DNA of 33,767 nt from an uncultured Bacteroides sp. (GTDB lineage Bacteria > Bacteroidota > Bacteroidia > Chitinophagales > Chitinophagaceae). Below, one piece after another: positions 25,643 through 33,595 of this stretch. Where the stretch lies: NCBI GenBank assembly GCA_902168085.1, contig CABHOP010000027.1, forward strand, positions 1 to 33,767. Direction: 5' to 3'. The notes beneath the pieces are model-generated. The model searched no databases, was not told where the DNA came from, and was given only the letters and a program-made list of their open reading frames with translations. Within the stretch, counting starts at the first letter, position 1, and each line of letters begins with the position of its first letter. The translations under genes were made by a program, and so were the position numbers.

Positions 25643-26659
25643 TCAGGCCTGGCGGTCGGCACCTTGTCTTTCTATCATCCATGCGGGATATTCAGGTGCC
25701 AGCTTACTTACCTCATCTAATTTCGTCAATTCCTCTGAATTCAGGCGCACCTCAATAGCTTTCAAATTATCATCCAGCTGTACCGTATTCTTGGCACCAA
25801 TTATTACCGATGTTACTACCGGTTGATGCAGCAACCATGCCAGTGCTATCTGCGCTACCGATACATCTTTTGTTGCTGCTATCTCAGCCATCACATCTAC
25901 TATATCAAAAGCCTTGTTCTTATTCACCGGCGGAAAATCAAAATTCATCCTGCGCCCTTCTGTCATCTCAGCTTCCCTGCTATACTTACCACTTAGCAAC
26001 CCGCCTGCCAGTGGGCTCCATACCATCAATCCTAACTTCTGGTCCTTCAGCATCGGAACAATTTCCCTTTCCAGGTCTCTGCCTGCTATGGTATAATATG
26101 CCTGTAGCGAAACAAACTTAGTGTAACCCTTCAACTCTGAAATACCTAATGCTTTCATTATTTGCCATGCAGCATGGTTACTGCAACCTATGTATCGCAC
26201 CTTGCCATTGTTTACAAGCATATCCAGCGCATGCAGCACTTCTTCCATGGGTGTCTGCGGGTCAAAACCGTGTATCTGGTACAGGTCAATGTAATCCGTT
26301 TGCAGGCGTTTCAGGCTTTCATCTACCTGCTGCAAAATATGCTTCCTTGACAAGCCGGTGTCGTTAGGCCCTTTGCCCATAGCACCACGCACTTTGGTTG
26401 CTATAACCAGCCCATCCCTGTCAATACCCAGTTGCCTGATGGCCGTGCCCGTCATTTGCTCGCTCAATCCTTCACTATATACATTGGCCGTATCTATAAA
26501 GTTGATACCTGCATCTACCGATTGCTTTACTATTGCATTCACTTCCTCCTGAGGCAAAGTACCTATGGCCGTCCATATGCCCCTGCCACCAAAAGTCATG
26601 GTGCCCAGGCACAATTCTGATACTTTTAATCCTGTGTTGCCTAATAATTTGTATTTCAT
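25643..26659 (-). CDS. Aldo/keto reductase
   Basis: A 338-residue NAD(P)H-dependent oxidoreductase with the (alpha/beta)8 fold. The catalytic tetrad is visible as D56 and Y61 (FIDTANVYSEG), K89 (VIATKVRG) and H130 (YIDLYQIHGFD). The cofactor-binding C-terminal motif VVTSVIIGAKNTVQLDDNLKA is present. It resembles the YajO/Tas-like group that reduces aldehydes or ketones; the natural substrate is unknown. It is first in an operon with the AraC regulator and divergent from osmC. TAGTTTTG on the minus strand at 26695-26688 is a good -7 box. Confidence 0.93.
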   Translation of the reverse strand: MKYKLLGNTGLKVSELCLGTMTFGGRGIWTAIGTLPQEEVNAIVKQSVDAGINFIDTANVYSEGLSEQMTGTAIRQLGIDRDGLVIATKVRGAMGKGPNDTGLSRKHILQQVDESLKRLQTDYIDLYQIHGFDPQTPMEEVLHALDMLVNNGKVRYIGCSNHAAWQIMKALGISELKGYTKFVSLQAYYTIAGRDLEREIVPMLKDQKLGLMVWSPLAGGLLSGKYSREAEMTEGRRMNFDFPPVNKNKAFDIVDVMAEIAATKDVSVAQIALAWLLHQPVVTSVIIGAKNTVQLDDNLKAIEVRLNSEELTKLDEVSKLAPEYPAWMIERQGADRQA

Positions 26660-26687
26660 CTGTTTTTAGTTGTTAAGATTTACAAGG

Positions 26688-26695
26688 CAAAACTA
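26688..26695 (-). promoter_or_regulatory. -7 promoter box of the aldo/keto reductase operon
   Basis: TAGTTTTG on the minus strand matches TAnnTTTG exactly and ends 28 bases before the start codon. A -33 element at the canonical distance is not clear. Confidence 0.5.
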
Positions 26696-26832
26696 CTGCC
26701 ATACCCCCGCTCCTCATTTGCTACATTCAATCCAAAACTTGTGAAATTCAAACAATTTAACGGTGCAGAAAAAAGATGGCAAAAATCAGTTATTACTGTG
26801 ACAACCATCACCAACGCGGCTAAAGGCATAGC

Positions 26833-26840
26833 TTAATTTG
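26833..26840 (+). promoter_or_regulatory. Weak -7 box upstream of the OsmC gene
   Basis: TTAATTTG, followed by CAG, is one base from TAnnTTTG and ends 16 bases before the ATG. It is the best candidate in the 197-base divergent region. Confidence 0.35.
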
Positions 26841-26856
26841 CAGAAAATATATTGAA

Positions 26857-27306
26857 ATGAAAGAGCACTATTATGATGTAACAGTAGAGTGGCTGCAGGA
26901 TAGAAAAGGAATAGCAAGCAGTACCGTTCTGGATAATACAATAGAGGTAGTTACGCCTCCCGAATTCAAGGGCGGCATCAGTGGCCAATGGTCGCCGGAA
27001 CACTTATTTACGGCTGCTGTCAACAGTTGCCTTATGACGACATTCCTGGCAATAGCGGAAAATTCAAACCTCCATTTTTCAGCTTTCACTTCAAAAGCAG
27101 CCGGAAAACTGGAACTGGTTGACGGCAAATACCTGATGACAGAAATAATCCTGAAACCGGAAGTAACGATTGTAGCCGAAGAAGATACCGAAAAAGCACT
27201 GCGCATTTTGAATAAATCAGAAGCCGCATGCCTGATATCCAATTCGATAAAGTCGAAAGTCACAATGATACCCGTGATACATATTGCTGCTTCAGCAGAA
27301 AGTTAG
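26857..27306 (+). CDS. OsmC-family peroxide/organic hydroperoxide resistance protein
   Basis: A 149-residue cytoplasmic protein of the OsmC/Ohr family, thiol-dependent peroxidases that reduce organic hydroperoxides. The two redox cysteines are visible: C58 in FTAAVNSCLMTTF and C125 in NKSEAACLISNSI. The family motif GQWSPEHLFTAAVNSC is intact. It is divergent from the aldo/keto reductase gene, and both deal with reactive carbonyl or peroxide products, which hints at a shared stress context. Confidence 0.93.
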   Translation: MKEHYYDVTVEWLQDRKGIASSTVLDNTIEVVTPPEFKGGISGQWSPEHLFTAAVNSCLMTTFLAIAENSNLHFSAFTSKAAGKLELVDGKYLMTEIILKPEVTIVAEEDTEKALRILNKSEAACLISNSIKSKVTMIPVIHIAASAES

Positions 27307-27310
27307 GTAT

Positions 27311-27346
27311 AATAAAAAGGGACGGCCTTTGCCATCCCTTTTTATT
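27311..27346. terminator. Bidirectional terminator after the OsmC gene
   Basis: AATAAAAAGGGA pairs with TCCCTTTTTATT, with an inner GGC/GCC extension across one mismatch and the loop CTTT. It lies between convergent genes ending at 27306 and 27366. Confidence 0.85.
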
Positions 27347-27365
27347 AATAATATTCCGGTGATGC

Positions 27366-29036
27366 TTATTGCACCTTTGTTGTTTTCAACACTTGGGTGC
27401 GGCCATTCACTTGTACCTGTATGGCATAGTTGCCTGCAGGCATGTTTGCACCTATAGTGCTCAGGTAGCTATTAGCATTGCGCATGTCACCTTCAAAAGT
27501 GCCATATGTTTTGCCATCTACGCCTGTTATTATAATGCTGCCCTTTTCATTTTGTATATCAGCAGGTATCTGAAGTTCAAATGTGCTTACATACGGGTTA
27601 GGATACAGTGTAATGTTCATACCGGCATTGCGTGCTGCAAAAGCTTTTTTATGGTCTTCGTCATTATTGCAGGTATAAACAGGCGTTGCACCTTTAAACT
27701 GTGAATTATTCCATGCGTGGTATTTATGCTGCATCCTGTAACCTACGCCATTAACGTACTGAGGAAATATGGTGTACAGGTAATCGGTAGCATCATTCTG
27801 CTTGCTGAATGATAGGTACGGCGTACCGGATGTAAGTGTCGTGTTATTAGGCACCGTCAGGTAATCAACCGGTGTTACGGGGCCATTGCCATCTTCTTTT
27901 ATCTGCACAGCTATGTATGAAGCAGGATTGGATGTTGCGGGGTCTATATATTGGCTTACCCAACCCACATACAGCGTACCTACACCATAGATACAGTCAT
28001 GATCATATGCCAGGAAGGGGTTATAGTTCATAGATGAATTGATAGCGGCACTGCTTAATACAGAGTTGTCATTCACTACTACGGTTGTAGGTGTTGCGGT
28101 TGAGTGATAATCGATGAACCTTACAGAAATGTCATAGTAGTTATCTGTATAAGTATAGGCCCAGTTTTCTACATCATAGTGGTCGGGACAGTCCAGGTTC
28201 ACATTTACACCGCTCGATGGTGCTGCCAGGTTTGCGTCATTTACGCTGGGGAAAATGGTGGTAGTACCTAACCCTATAGCCGTCCAGAAATCAAAAGACG
28301 ATTCTATAATCACACCACTTACGGGGTGATAATAAGCATAATGCACATTCAGCGTACCTGCCTGGTTGCTGTGGCTAAAGGCACAGTCAGGGCGGGTATA
28401 GCCATTGCTGCCCGATAAAGTAAGAATACCGCTGGCGCTCAAACTACTGCCACCCAGCAATACAATCGACTTAATAAATTTCTCTTGCCAGGTTATGGCT
28501 ACACCATACAGTTTATGAGAGTCCATACTGATGCGTGTATAGCTTGCCATGGTCGACAGTTGTTTGGTATACAAATAAGTCATACCGGTCAGGTTCAGGT
28601 CATACACATCAAAGAAGTGGCCCACCCCGTTTTTGTAATAAGCCACTATCACCTGGTATCCGTTGTTTACCGATAAAAGGCCTACTTCCAGGTCTTGCAC
28701 ATTTGAATAGGGCACTATACCCTGGTTGATGATACCAGCGCCGCCGGTGCCGGGCACAATACCGCGCCAGGCCACTGCTGCTATCAATCCCGGCGCATCC
28801 CATGCCGATAATACAATATCGGCTGTAGTGCTGCTAAACCCAAGGTTGGAAAAAGAATAGCAAGATGTGTGCGTTGTGCGCGAAATGAATGGACTACCCG
28901 CTGTAGGGTAAGAATCTTCATAGGCCGTTGGCGTTACAAAGTTTTGTGCATTTGCGCCGGCAAAACTGCTAAAGGCAATAGAAAGTGTAAGGATGAGCTT
29001 CCGGGCCATGGCTATGGCCGATGTAGTTTTTCTCAT
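27366..29036 (-). CDS. T9SS-exported protein of unknown function
   Basis: A 556-residue protein with a signal peptide ending AGANA (about residue 30). An internal ATG at codon 10 (29009) would give a more typical signal peptide, MARKLILTLSIAFSSFAGANA. The central part is rich in beta strands with tyrosine and asparagine and could be a propeller of the kind seen in Bacteroidota hypothetical exoproteins. The C-terminal sorting domain has YPNP at 478-481. No catalytic motif was recognised. It is a single-gene unit. Confidence 0.9.
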   Translation of the reverse strand: MRKTTSAIAMARKLILTLSIAFSSFAGANAQNFVTPTAYEDSYPTAGSPFISRTTHTSCYSFSNLGFSSTTADIVLSAWDAPGLIAAVAWRGIVPGTGGAGIINQGIVPYSNVQDLEVGLLSVNNGYQVIVAYYKNGVGHFFDVYDLNLTGMTYLYTKQLSTMASYTRISMDSHKLYGVAITWQEKFIKSIVLLGGSSLSASGILTLSGSNGYTRPDCAFSHSNQAGTLNVHYAYYHPVSGVIIESSFDFWTAIGLGTTTIFPSVNDANLAAPSSGVNVNLDCPDHYDVENWAYTYTDNYYDISVRFIDYHSTATPTTVVVNDNSVLSSAAINSSMNYNPFLAYDHDCIYGVGTLYVGWVSQYIDPATSNPASYIAVQIKEDGNGPVTPVDYLTVPNNTTLTSGTPYLSFSKQNDATDYLYTIFPQYVNGVGYRMQHKYHAWNNSQFKGATPVYTCNNDEDHKKAFAARNAGMNITLYPNPYVSTFELQIPADIQNEKGSIIITGVDGKTYGTFEGDMRNANSYLSTIGANMPAGNYAIQVQVNGRTQVLKTTKVQ

Positions 29037-29070
29037 GGTTTAAAAAATTTAGGTGATGATTAAGTACCGC

Positions 29071-29095
29071 TAATTTATAATATATTTATAAATTA
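29071..29095. repeat. A/T-only inverted repeat in a divergent promoter region
   Basis: TAATTTATAA and TTATAAATTA are perfect 10-bp arms around TATAT. The repeat sits between the T9SS gene starting at 29036 (minus) and the SRPBCC gene starting at 29167 (plus). It could be an operator or merely A/T-rich promoter DNA; there is no exact TAnnTTTG box nearby. Confidence 0.5.
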
Positions 29096-29166
29096 TAACT
29101 ATCAATTGCTAATTTTTTATTTGGCATGGTAATTTGGTCAATACTTCTACATAAAAACTTTCATGT

Positions 29167-29598
29167 ATGGCAAACAAATTGACTGCCGCTGTAGATGTGG
29201 ATATAGCGGCTCCTTCGGCAAGGGTTTGGAAAGCGCTTACCGACCCTGCAGAAATAAAACAATGGATGTTTGGCACCCATGCATCCTCTACCTGGCAAAA
29301 AGGTGCATCGCTCACCTACACGGGCGAATGGGAGGGCAAACACTATACCGACAAGGGCACCATCATCGATATTGAACCGGGCAAACTGCTGCACACCACT
29401 TACTACAGCTCTATGAGCGGTAAAGAGGATAAGCCGGAAAACTATGCAAATGTCATCTATACCCTTACGGAAGGAGATGGCAAAACAAAGCTTACCATCA
29501 CACAGGATAATATAGATACCGAAGAAGCAAGGCAGCATTCCATCAGCAATTGGCAGATGGTGCTTCATACCCTTAAGGAACTTGCTGAAAAACAATAG
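29167..29598 (+). CDS. SRPBCC / AHSA1-like protein
   Basis: A 143-residue protein of the START/Bet v1-like SRPBCC superfamily, AHSA1 branch. It shows the typical N-terminus VDIAAPSARVWKALTDPAEIKQWMFG and a closing helix with SNWQMVLHTLKELAEK. Such proteins bind hydrophobic ligands in a deep pocket; some assist stress responses. There is no specific ligand evidence. The gene is followed after nine bases by the YdjM-like gene, so the two share an operon. Confidence 0.9.
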   Translation: MANKLTAAVDVDIAAPSARVWKALTDPAEIKQWMFGTHASSTWQKGASLTYTGEWEGKHYTDKGTIIDIEPGKLLHTTYYSSMSGKEDKPENYANVIYTLTEGDGKTKLTITQDNIDTEEARQHSISNWQMVLHTLKELAEKQ

Positions 29599-29607
29599 CT
29601 TTACGCT

Positions 29608-30615
29608 ATGGATTCTATTACACATGCCGTGTTGGGCGCCTGCATTGGCGAGGCCGTTGCAGGCAAGCAAATGGGCAGGCGGGCTATGGTATGGGGCATG
29701 GCTGCACAAAGCTTTCCCGATATAGATGTAGTAGCCAGCTTCTGGATGGATACGGCGGGTAACCTGCTGGCCCACCGTGGCTTCACGCACTCCATACTAT
29801 GCATGATACTGGTCACGCCGTTATTTGCGCTTACAGCAGCACGGCTCCACCGCTCCCGCGGCGTACCCTTATCGCGCTGGATGCTGCTGATAGGACTCAA
29901 CATTTTCATCCACCTGTTGCTCGATAGCCAAAATGCATATGGCACCGGCCTGTTTGAGCCATTCAGCCATATACGGGTTGCATTCAATACACTTTTCGTT
30001 GCCGACCCGTTATTCACCATCGTAGCAGGGATAGCTACTGTAGCAATGGCCATGCCGCGCAGCAAACACAAAACACGCATCCTGTGGGCACGCGCAGGTA
30101 TTATCTGCAGTGCTTTGTATTTGGGTTACTGTACGGTGAATAAAATAATAATAGACCGAGAGGTGAAGCACCTGCTGCAAAAGCAACATATTGCTTACGA
30201 CAAGAAATTTGTCACCCCTACGCCCCTAAATAGCATGCTGTGGTATGTAGTAGCTACAAATGATAGTGGCAGCTATATAGGCTACCGTTCCATCTTCGAT
30301 AAACGGGACGATATGCCACTGTATTTCTATGCACGCAATGAAGCCTTGCTGAAGGAATCCGAAGACCACGAAAGCACGCAAAAGCTCATCCGTTTTTCAC
30401 AGGGATATTATACTACTGAAAAATGGGGCGATACACTCGTCTTCAACGACCTTCGTTTCGGGCAGATGGGTGGCTGGGAATACCCGGATGGGAAGTTTGT
30501 CTTCCATTATTTCCTGCACGATTCTGCCGATAACGCCATGGTCATTCAGCGTGGCAGGTTGAAATGGGATGCACGCTCTTTCAAGGGATTGATAACACGT
30601 ATAAAGGGCGAATAG
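29608..30615 (+). CDS. YdjM-like membrane-bound metal-dependent hydrolase
   Basis: A 335-residue membrane protein of the YdjM (DUF457) family. The likely metal ligands are all visible: H6 (DSITHAVLG), D38 and D40 (SFPDIDV), H56 and H61 (HRGFTHS), and H102 and D106 (FIHLLLDS). The N-terminal half holds four to five membrane helices; the C-terminal half, after about residue 190, is a soluble extension. Enzymatic activity of the family is inferred from fold and residues. It is second in the operon after the SRPBCC gene, and its stop is one base from that of the convergent PLD gene. Confidence 0.9.
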   Translation: MDSITHAVLGACIGEAVAGKQMGRRAMVWGMAAQSFPDIDVVASFWMDTAGNLLAHRGFTHSILCMILVTPLFALTAARLHRSRGVPLSRWMLLIGLNIFIHLLLDSQNAYGTGLFEPFSHIRVAFNTLFVADPLFTIVAGIATVAMAMPRSKHKTRILWARAGIICSALYLGYCTVNKIIIDREVKHLLQKQHIAYDKKFVTPTPLNSMLWYVVATNDSGSYIGYRSIFDKRDDMPLYFYARNEALLKESEDHESTQKLIRFSQGYYTTEKWGDTLVFNDLRFGQMGGWEYPDGKFVFHYFLHDSADNAMVIQRGRLKWDARSFKGLITRIKGE

Positions 30616-30616
30616 T

Positions 30617-31858
30617 TTATCGCTGGCGATAGTAGAAGGTTACCAGCGTCAGCATCCACTTTACCAGGTTATATGCTATGCGTTGCCGCAACCGCTTCCA
30701 GAAGCTGTTGGTATGCGCATAATCTTCCCTGGTTATCTGCACGCATTCCTGTTCTATAATGCGGTCCAGCTCTTTATGCACGCCGCTTACAAAGGCCTTG
30801 TCTTTTATATCCAGGTTCAGTTCTATACTGGCATAGGTGCTGATGTCGTTAAAATTGAAAGAACCGATGGTCACCACCTGCATATCGGCCACCGCTACTT
30901 TGGCATGCACTATGTTGCGATGCTCATATACTTCTACGTTATTCTGTAGTAGCCAGTTATACAAAAACCGCTCGGCATGCTTGGCCAGCATCACATCCGA
31001 TGGGCCTGCCAATACTACTTTCAGCTTCACGTTCCTTTTCACGGCAGCTTCCATTCTACCCCTGAATGTTTTACCGGGTAGGAAATAGCTGCTCATAATG
31101 ATCATCTCATCCTGCGCATGATTCAGCATTTGTATATAGCTATGCTTTATCTGCTGCCGGCGGCGCACCCAGTCGTTCCTGCGCACGCGCACTTCACAGT
31201 GCTTGTCTTTATACGGTGCCAATAAACTTTCATATTGTGCATAGCTGGGTGCATGCGCACGCGTAGTTTTATTAAGCCCCCCGTTCCACATTTCACAGCA
31301 TATATCTGCCAGTTGCAGGGCGGCCTCACCTTCGGTATATACGCCCATATCCAGCCACCCCGGCTTATCCGGCATATCATTATACTTGTTGTCTATGTTG
31401 ATGCCGGCTATCAGTGCCTTTACATGATCTACTACGGTTATTTTATGGTGCAGCCTGCGGCCAAAATAGAAATCACTGCTTTTAAACAACGGCTCGAACA
31501 TACGGAAATGAATACCCCTCTCTGCCATCTCTTTTTCAAAACTGCCCGGCAGCTGTTGCGATGCATAGCCATCTACCAGCAGGTACACTTGCACGCCCCG
31601 CTCCACAGCCTTCGTCATGGCATCTACTATGCGCTGGCCGGTTTCATCATAGGTGAAGATGTATACCTGCAGGTGTAGCGTTTGGGTAGCGCTGTTTATC
31701 AGTTCTTCAAGAAAGGAAAAATAGGTCTTGCCGCCGGGTATATGGCGTACTATGTTATGCGTAGTATATTCATAGCGCAGGGTGCGGCCTGGCCTTTTAC
31801 GGGTACCCATATGCTCTTTAAAAATAGGTAACATTTTCATGCCACTGCAATTTGCCAT
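30617..31858 (-). CDS. Phospholipase D / cardiolipin synthase-like protein
   Basis: A 413-residue PLD-superfamily protein with two HKD motifs: H137-x-K139-x4-D144 and H318-x-K320-x4-D325, the latter followed by GSFNFND. This arrangement is that of bacterial cardiolipin synthases, which join phosphatidylglycerol units or transfer phosphatidyl groups. The N-terminal membrane helices of ClsA are absent, making it closer to ClsB-type proteins. The ATG at 31858 could be replaced by 31840 or 31834, which would leave more room for a promoter facing aat. Its C-terminus has an amphipathic or hydrophobic helix (LVKWMLTLVTFYYR). Confidence 0.9.
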   Translation of the reverse strand: MANCSGMKMLPIFKEHMGTRKRPGRTLRYEYTTHNIVRHIPGGKTYFSFLEELINSATQTLHLQVYIFTYDETGQRIVDAMTKAVERGVQVYLLVDGYASQQLPGSFEKEMAERGIHFRMFEPLFKSSDFYFGRRLHHKITVVDHVKALIAGINIDNKYNDMPDKPGWLDMGVYTEGEAALQLADICCEMWNGGLNKTTRAHAPSYAQYESLLAPYKDKHCEVRVRRNDWVRRRQQIKHSYIQMLNHAQDEMIIMSSYFLPGKTFRGRMEAAVKRNVKLKVVLAGPSDVMLAKHAERFLYNWLLQNNVEVYEHRNIVHAKVAVADMQVVTIGSFNFNDISTYASIELNLDIKDKAFVSGVHKELDRIIEQECVQITREDYAHTNSFWKRLRQRIAYNLVKWMLTLVTFYYRQR

Positions 31859-31873
31859 GTATTAATTTTACTT

Positions 31874-32539
31874 ATGCACCTGCATATGCTCAACGATAAT
31901 GAACTGTGGTTCCCTCCTGTTTCCGAAGCGCTGGAAGACGGCTTGCTTGCTATAGGTGGTAGCTTGCAGGTTGAAAGACTACTGCTGGCATACCGGAGCG
32001 GCATCTTCCCCTGGTACGATGATGAGGTACCCATGTGGTGGTGTCCTGATCCCCGTTTTGTATTGTTCCCCGGCCAGCTAAAGGTGAGCAAAAGCATGAA
32101 GCAGTTATTGAAAAACGATGCATTTGAATTTCGTATCGATAGCGATTTCAGCACAGTGATCAACAATTGCCGCCGCACACCCCGCAATGGCCAGGATGGC
32201 ACCTGGATAAATGATGATGTGGTAGATGCTTATACACAGTTGCACGAAATGGGATACGCACACAGTGCAGAGGCATGGCATGAAGGAACGCTTGTAGGCG
32301 GACTGTATGGCATCCGTATGGGGAATGTATTTTTTGGCGAGAGCATGTTCAGCCATCGCAGTAATGCCAGCAAGTATGCTTTTATAAAGTACGTGCAGCA
32401 ACTGGCATCAGAAGGGGTACAGCTAATAGACTGCCAGGTATATACCGAACACCTGGAAAGCCTCGGCGCATGTATGATACCACGGGAAAATTTTATACAA
32501 CTGCTAAACGATAATATTGCTGGCACTTATTCCATATAA
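31874..32539 (+). CDS. aat: Leucyl/phenylalanyl-tRNA--protein transferase
   Basis: Aat attaches Leu or Phe from aminoacyl-tRNA to proteins with N-terminal Lys or Arg, marking them for ClpS/ClpAP in the N-degron pathway. The 221-residue length is typical. Signature segments are DGLLAIGGSL (22-31), RSGIFPWY (41-48), WWCPDPR (55-61), GGLYGIRMGNVFFGESMFS (142-160) and IDCQVYTEHLESLGA. Only 15 bases separate its start from the PLD start, so the genes share a very short divergent region. Its end overlaps the next convergent gene by 13 bases. Confidence 0.95.
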   Translation: MHLHMLNDNELWFPPVSEALEDGLLAIGGSLQVERLLLAYRSGIFPWYDDEVPMWWCPDPRFVLFPGQLKVSKSMKQLLKNDAFEFRIDSDFSTVINNCRRTPRNGQDGTWINDDVVDAYTQLHEMGYAHSAEAWHEGTLVGGLYGIRMGNVFFGESMFSHRSNASKYAFIKYVQQLASEGVQLIDCQVYTEHLESLGACMIPRENFIQLLNDNIAGTYSI

Positions 32540-33255
32540 GTGATTTCCCTTACATAGCTGCTGCCCATTCCGGTATTACTATCTACCGCTTTATAGCTTA
32601 TAAAATTCCCATGCTTATCATATACATACTCCACGTTCATAGTATACAGCTCATCGCCATCAGCACTGTATGTTTTTGTAAGCTGCACCACATGGCCATG
32701 CTCATTCCTCGTCACTTGTTGGCTGCTAATTAGCTTGCCTATTCCATCTATATATTTAATAACAGAGGCGCGGCCATCATCGCTGGTATAGGTTATCCTC
32801 GTTTCCCCTATCAAGCTATCGTTTTCGTTAAAGTATATAATAGAAGATAAACGTCCTTTTTCATCTGTACTCCTTTTCATTTTCTTTGCATACGATATAT
32901 CGTGATACTTTGGCAATGGTACTATTTGCCCTATAGTATAGTCTGCCTTTTGTAGCCTGTAAATCCCGTTATTATACTTGTATCGCACAGGGCTTTGCAT
33001 TTCTTCAAATGTTTCTACCACTTCATGGTATATCCTTTTCTCTTTCTTCCGTCCAAACAGAATATACGTCTGAATAACCCGCACGTTTCGTTTATAGTCA
33101 TATTCTATATACACTTTACTGATGCTATCCCCGCTATGTATAGTCACCTCTTTCACCTTCCCTTTAAGCTCCAACACATCGGGATAAATAAGGTTGCCTT
33201 GCGCTTGTGCAAATACGGCACAAATCAGGAAAATCAGGGTCAGTAATGGTCTCAT
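32527..33255 (-). CDS. Secreted protein with YD-like repeats
   Basis: I start this at the ATG at 33255 (242 residues), where a clear signal peptide begins (MRPLLTLIFLICAVFAQA, then QG). The longer open frame to 33327 has no ATG or signal-like start. The mature part has short repeated motifs such as YIEYDYKRNVRV, ITYTSDDGRASVIKY, QVTRNEHGHVVQL and VEYVYDKHGNFISY. These match degenerate YD/RHS-type repeats in secreted Bacteroidota proteins. It lacks a T9SS sorting domain. Function unknown. Its 3' end overlaps aat tail-to-tail. Confidence 0.82.
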   Translation of the reverse strand: MRPLLTLIFLICAVFAQAQGNLIYPDVLELKGKVKEVTIHSGDSISKVYIEYDYKRNVRVIQTYILFGRKKEKRIYHEVVETFEEMQSPVRYKYNNGIYRLQKADYTIGQIVPLPKYHDISYAKKMKRSTDEKGRLSSIIYFNENDSLIGETRITYTSDDGRASVIKYIDGIGKLISSQQVTRNEHGHVVQLTKTYSADGDELYTMNVEYVYDKHGNFISYKAVDSNTGMGSSYVREITYME

Positions 33256-33537
33256 ATTATAAAGTTTATTGGTTAAAAAGACGTATATTTGATATAATAA
33301 ACTACGTGCGGTATCAGCCCTGCACACTAAACTAAACTACATTAAAAACAGATTAAAATCAATATATGTCAGTATGATTTTTCACAACAAATTCTACTTA
33401 TGAAAACCGGAAACAAAAAGAAACAAATCATCTGCAACTTATTTGAGAGTCAATCAGTTACATTACCCTGCATCTAACTGCTTAGTTTCTGGAACAATCC
33501 GGAACAAAATATTTGCAGCAAAATCACAACAAAAAAA
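33256..33537. other. Intergenic region without a supported gene
   Basis: I see no convincing gene in this stretch. An 8-bp inverted repeat AGTTTATT/AATAAACT lies at 33263-33270 and 33296-33303. A 25-codon open frame (33400-33477, MKTGNKKKQIICNLFESQSV...) has no clear promoter or conservation signal. GGAACAA is repeated near 33491-33507. TATATTTG at 33284-33291 matches a -7 box on the plus strand but has no gene at a normal distance. Confidence 0.4.
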
Positions 33538-33561
33538 TAAGGCTTCCAAAAGGAAGCCTTA
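33538..33561 (-). terminator. Terminator of ahcY
   Basis: TAAGGCTTCC and GGAAGCCTTA form a 10-bp stem around AAAA. Read on the minus strand it is followed by a T-run, as expected for a terminator 34 bases after the ahcY stop. Confidence 0.8.
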
Positions 33562-33595
33562 CTATATAACCTAGTTCTTTATTTATTAGTAACGG

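Noticed and set aside
29161-29790. A 209-codon minus-strand open frame across the SRPBCC and YdjM-like genes
   Set aside because: It spans two well-supported plus-strand genes and has no family features.
33255-33327. N-terminal extension of the YD-repeat secreted protein
   Set aside because: The extra 24 codons lack an ATG start and would place a hydrophilic stretch before an obvious signal peptide that begins at the ATG at 33255.
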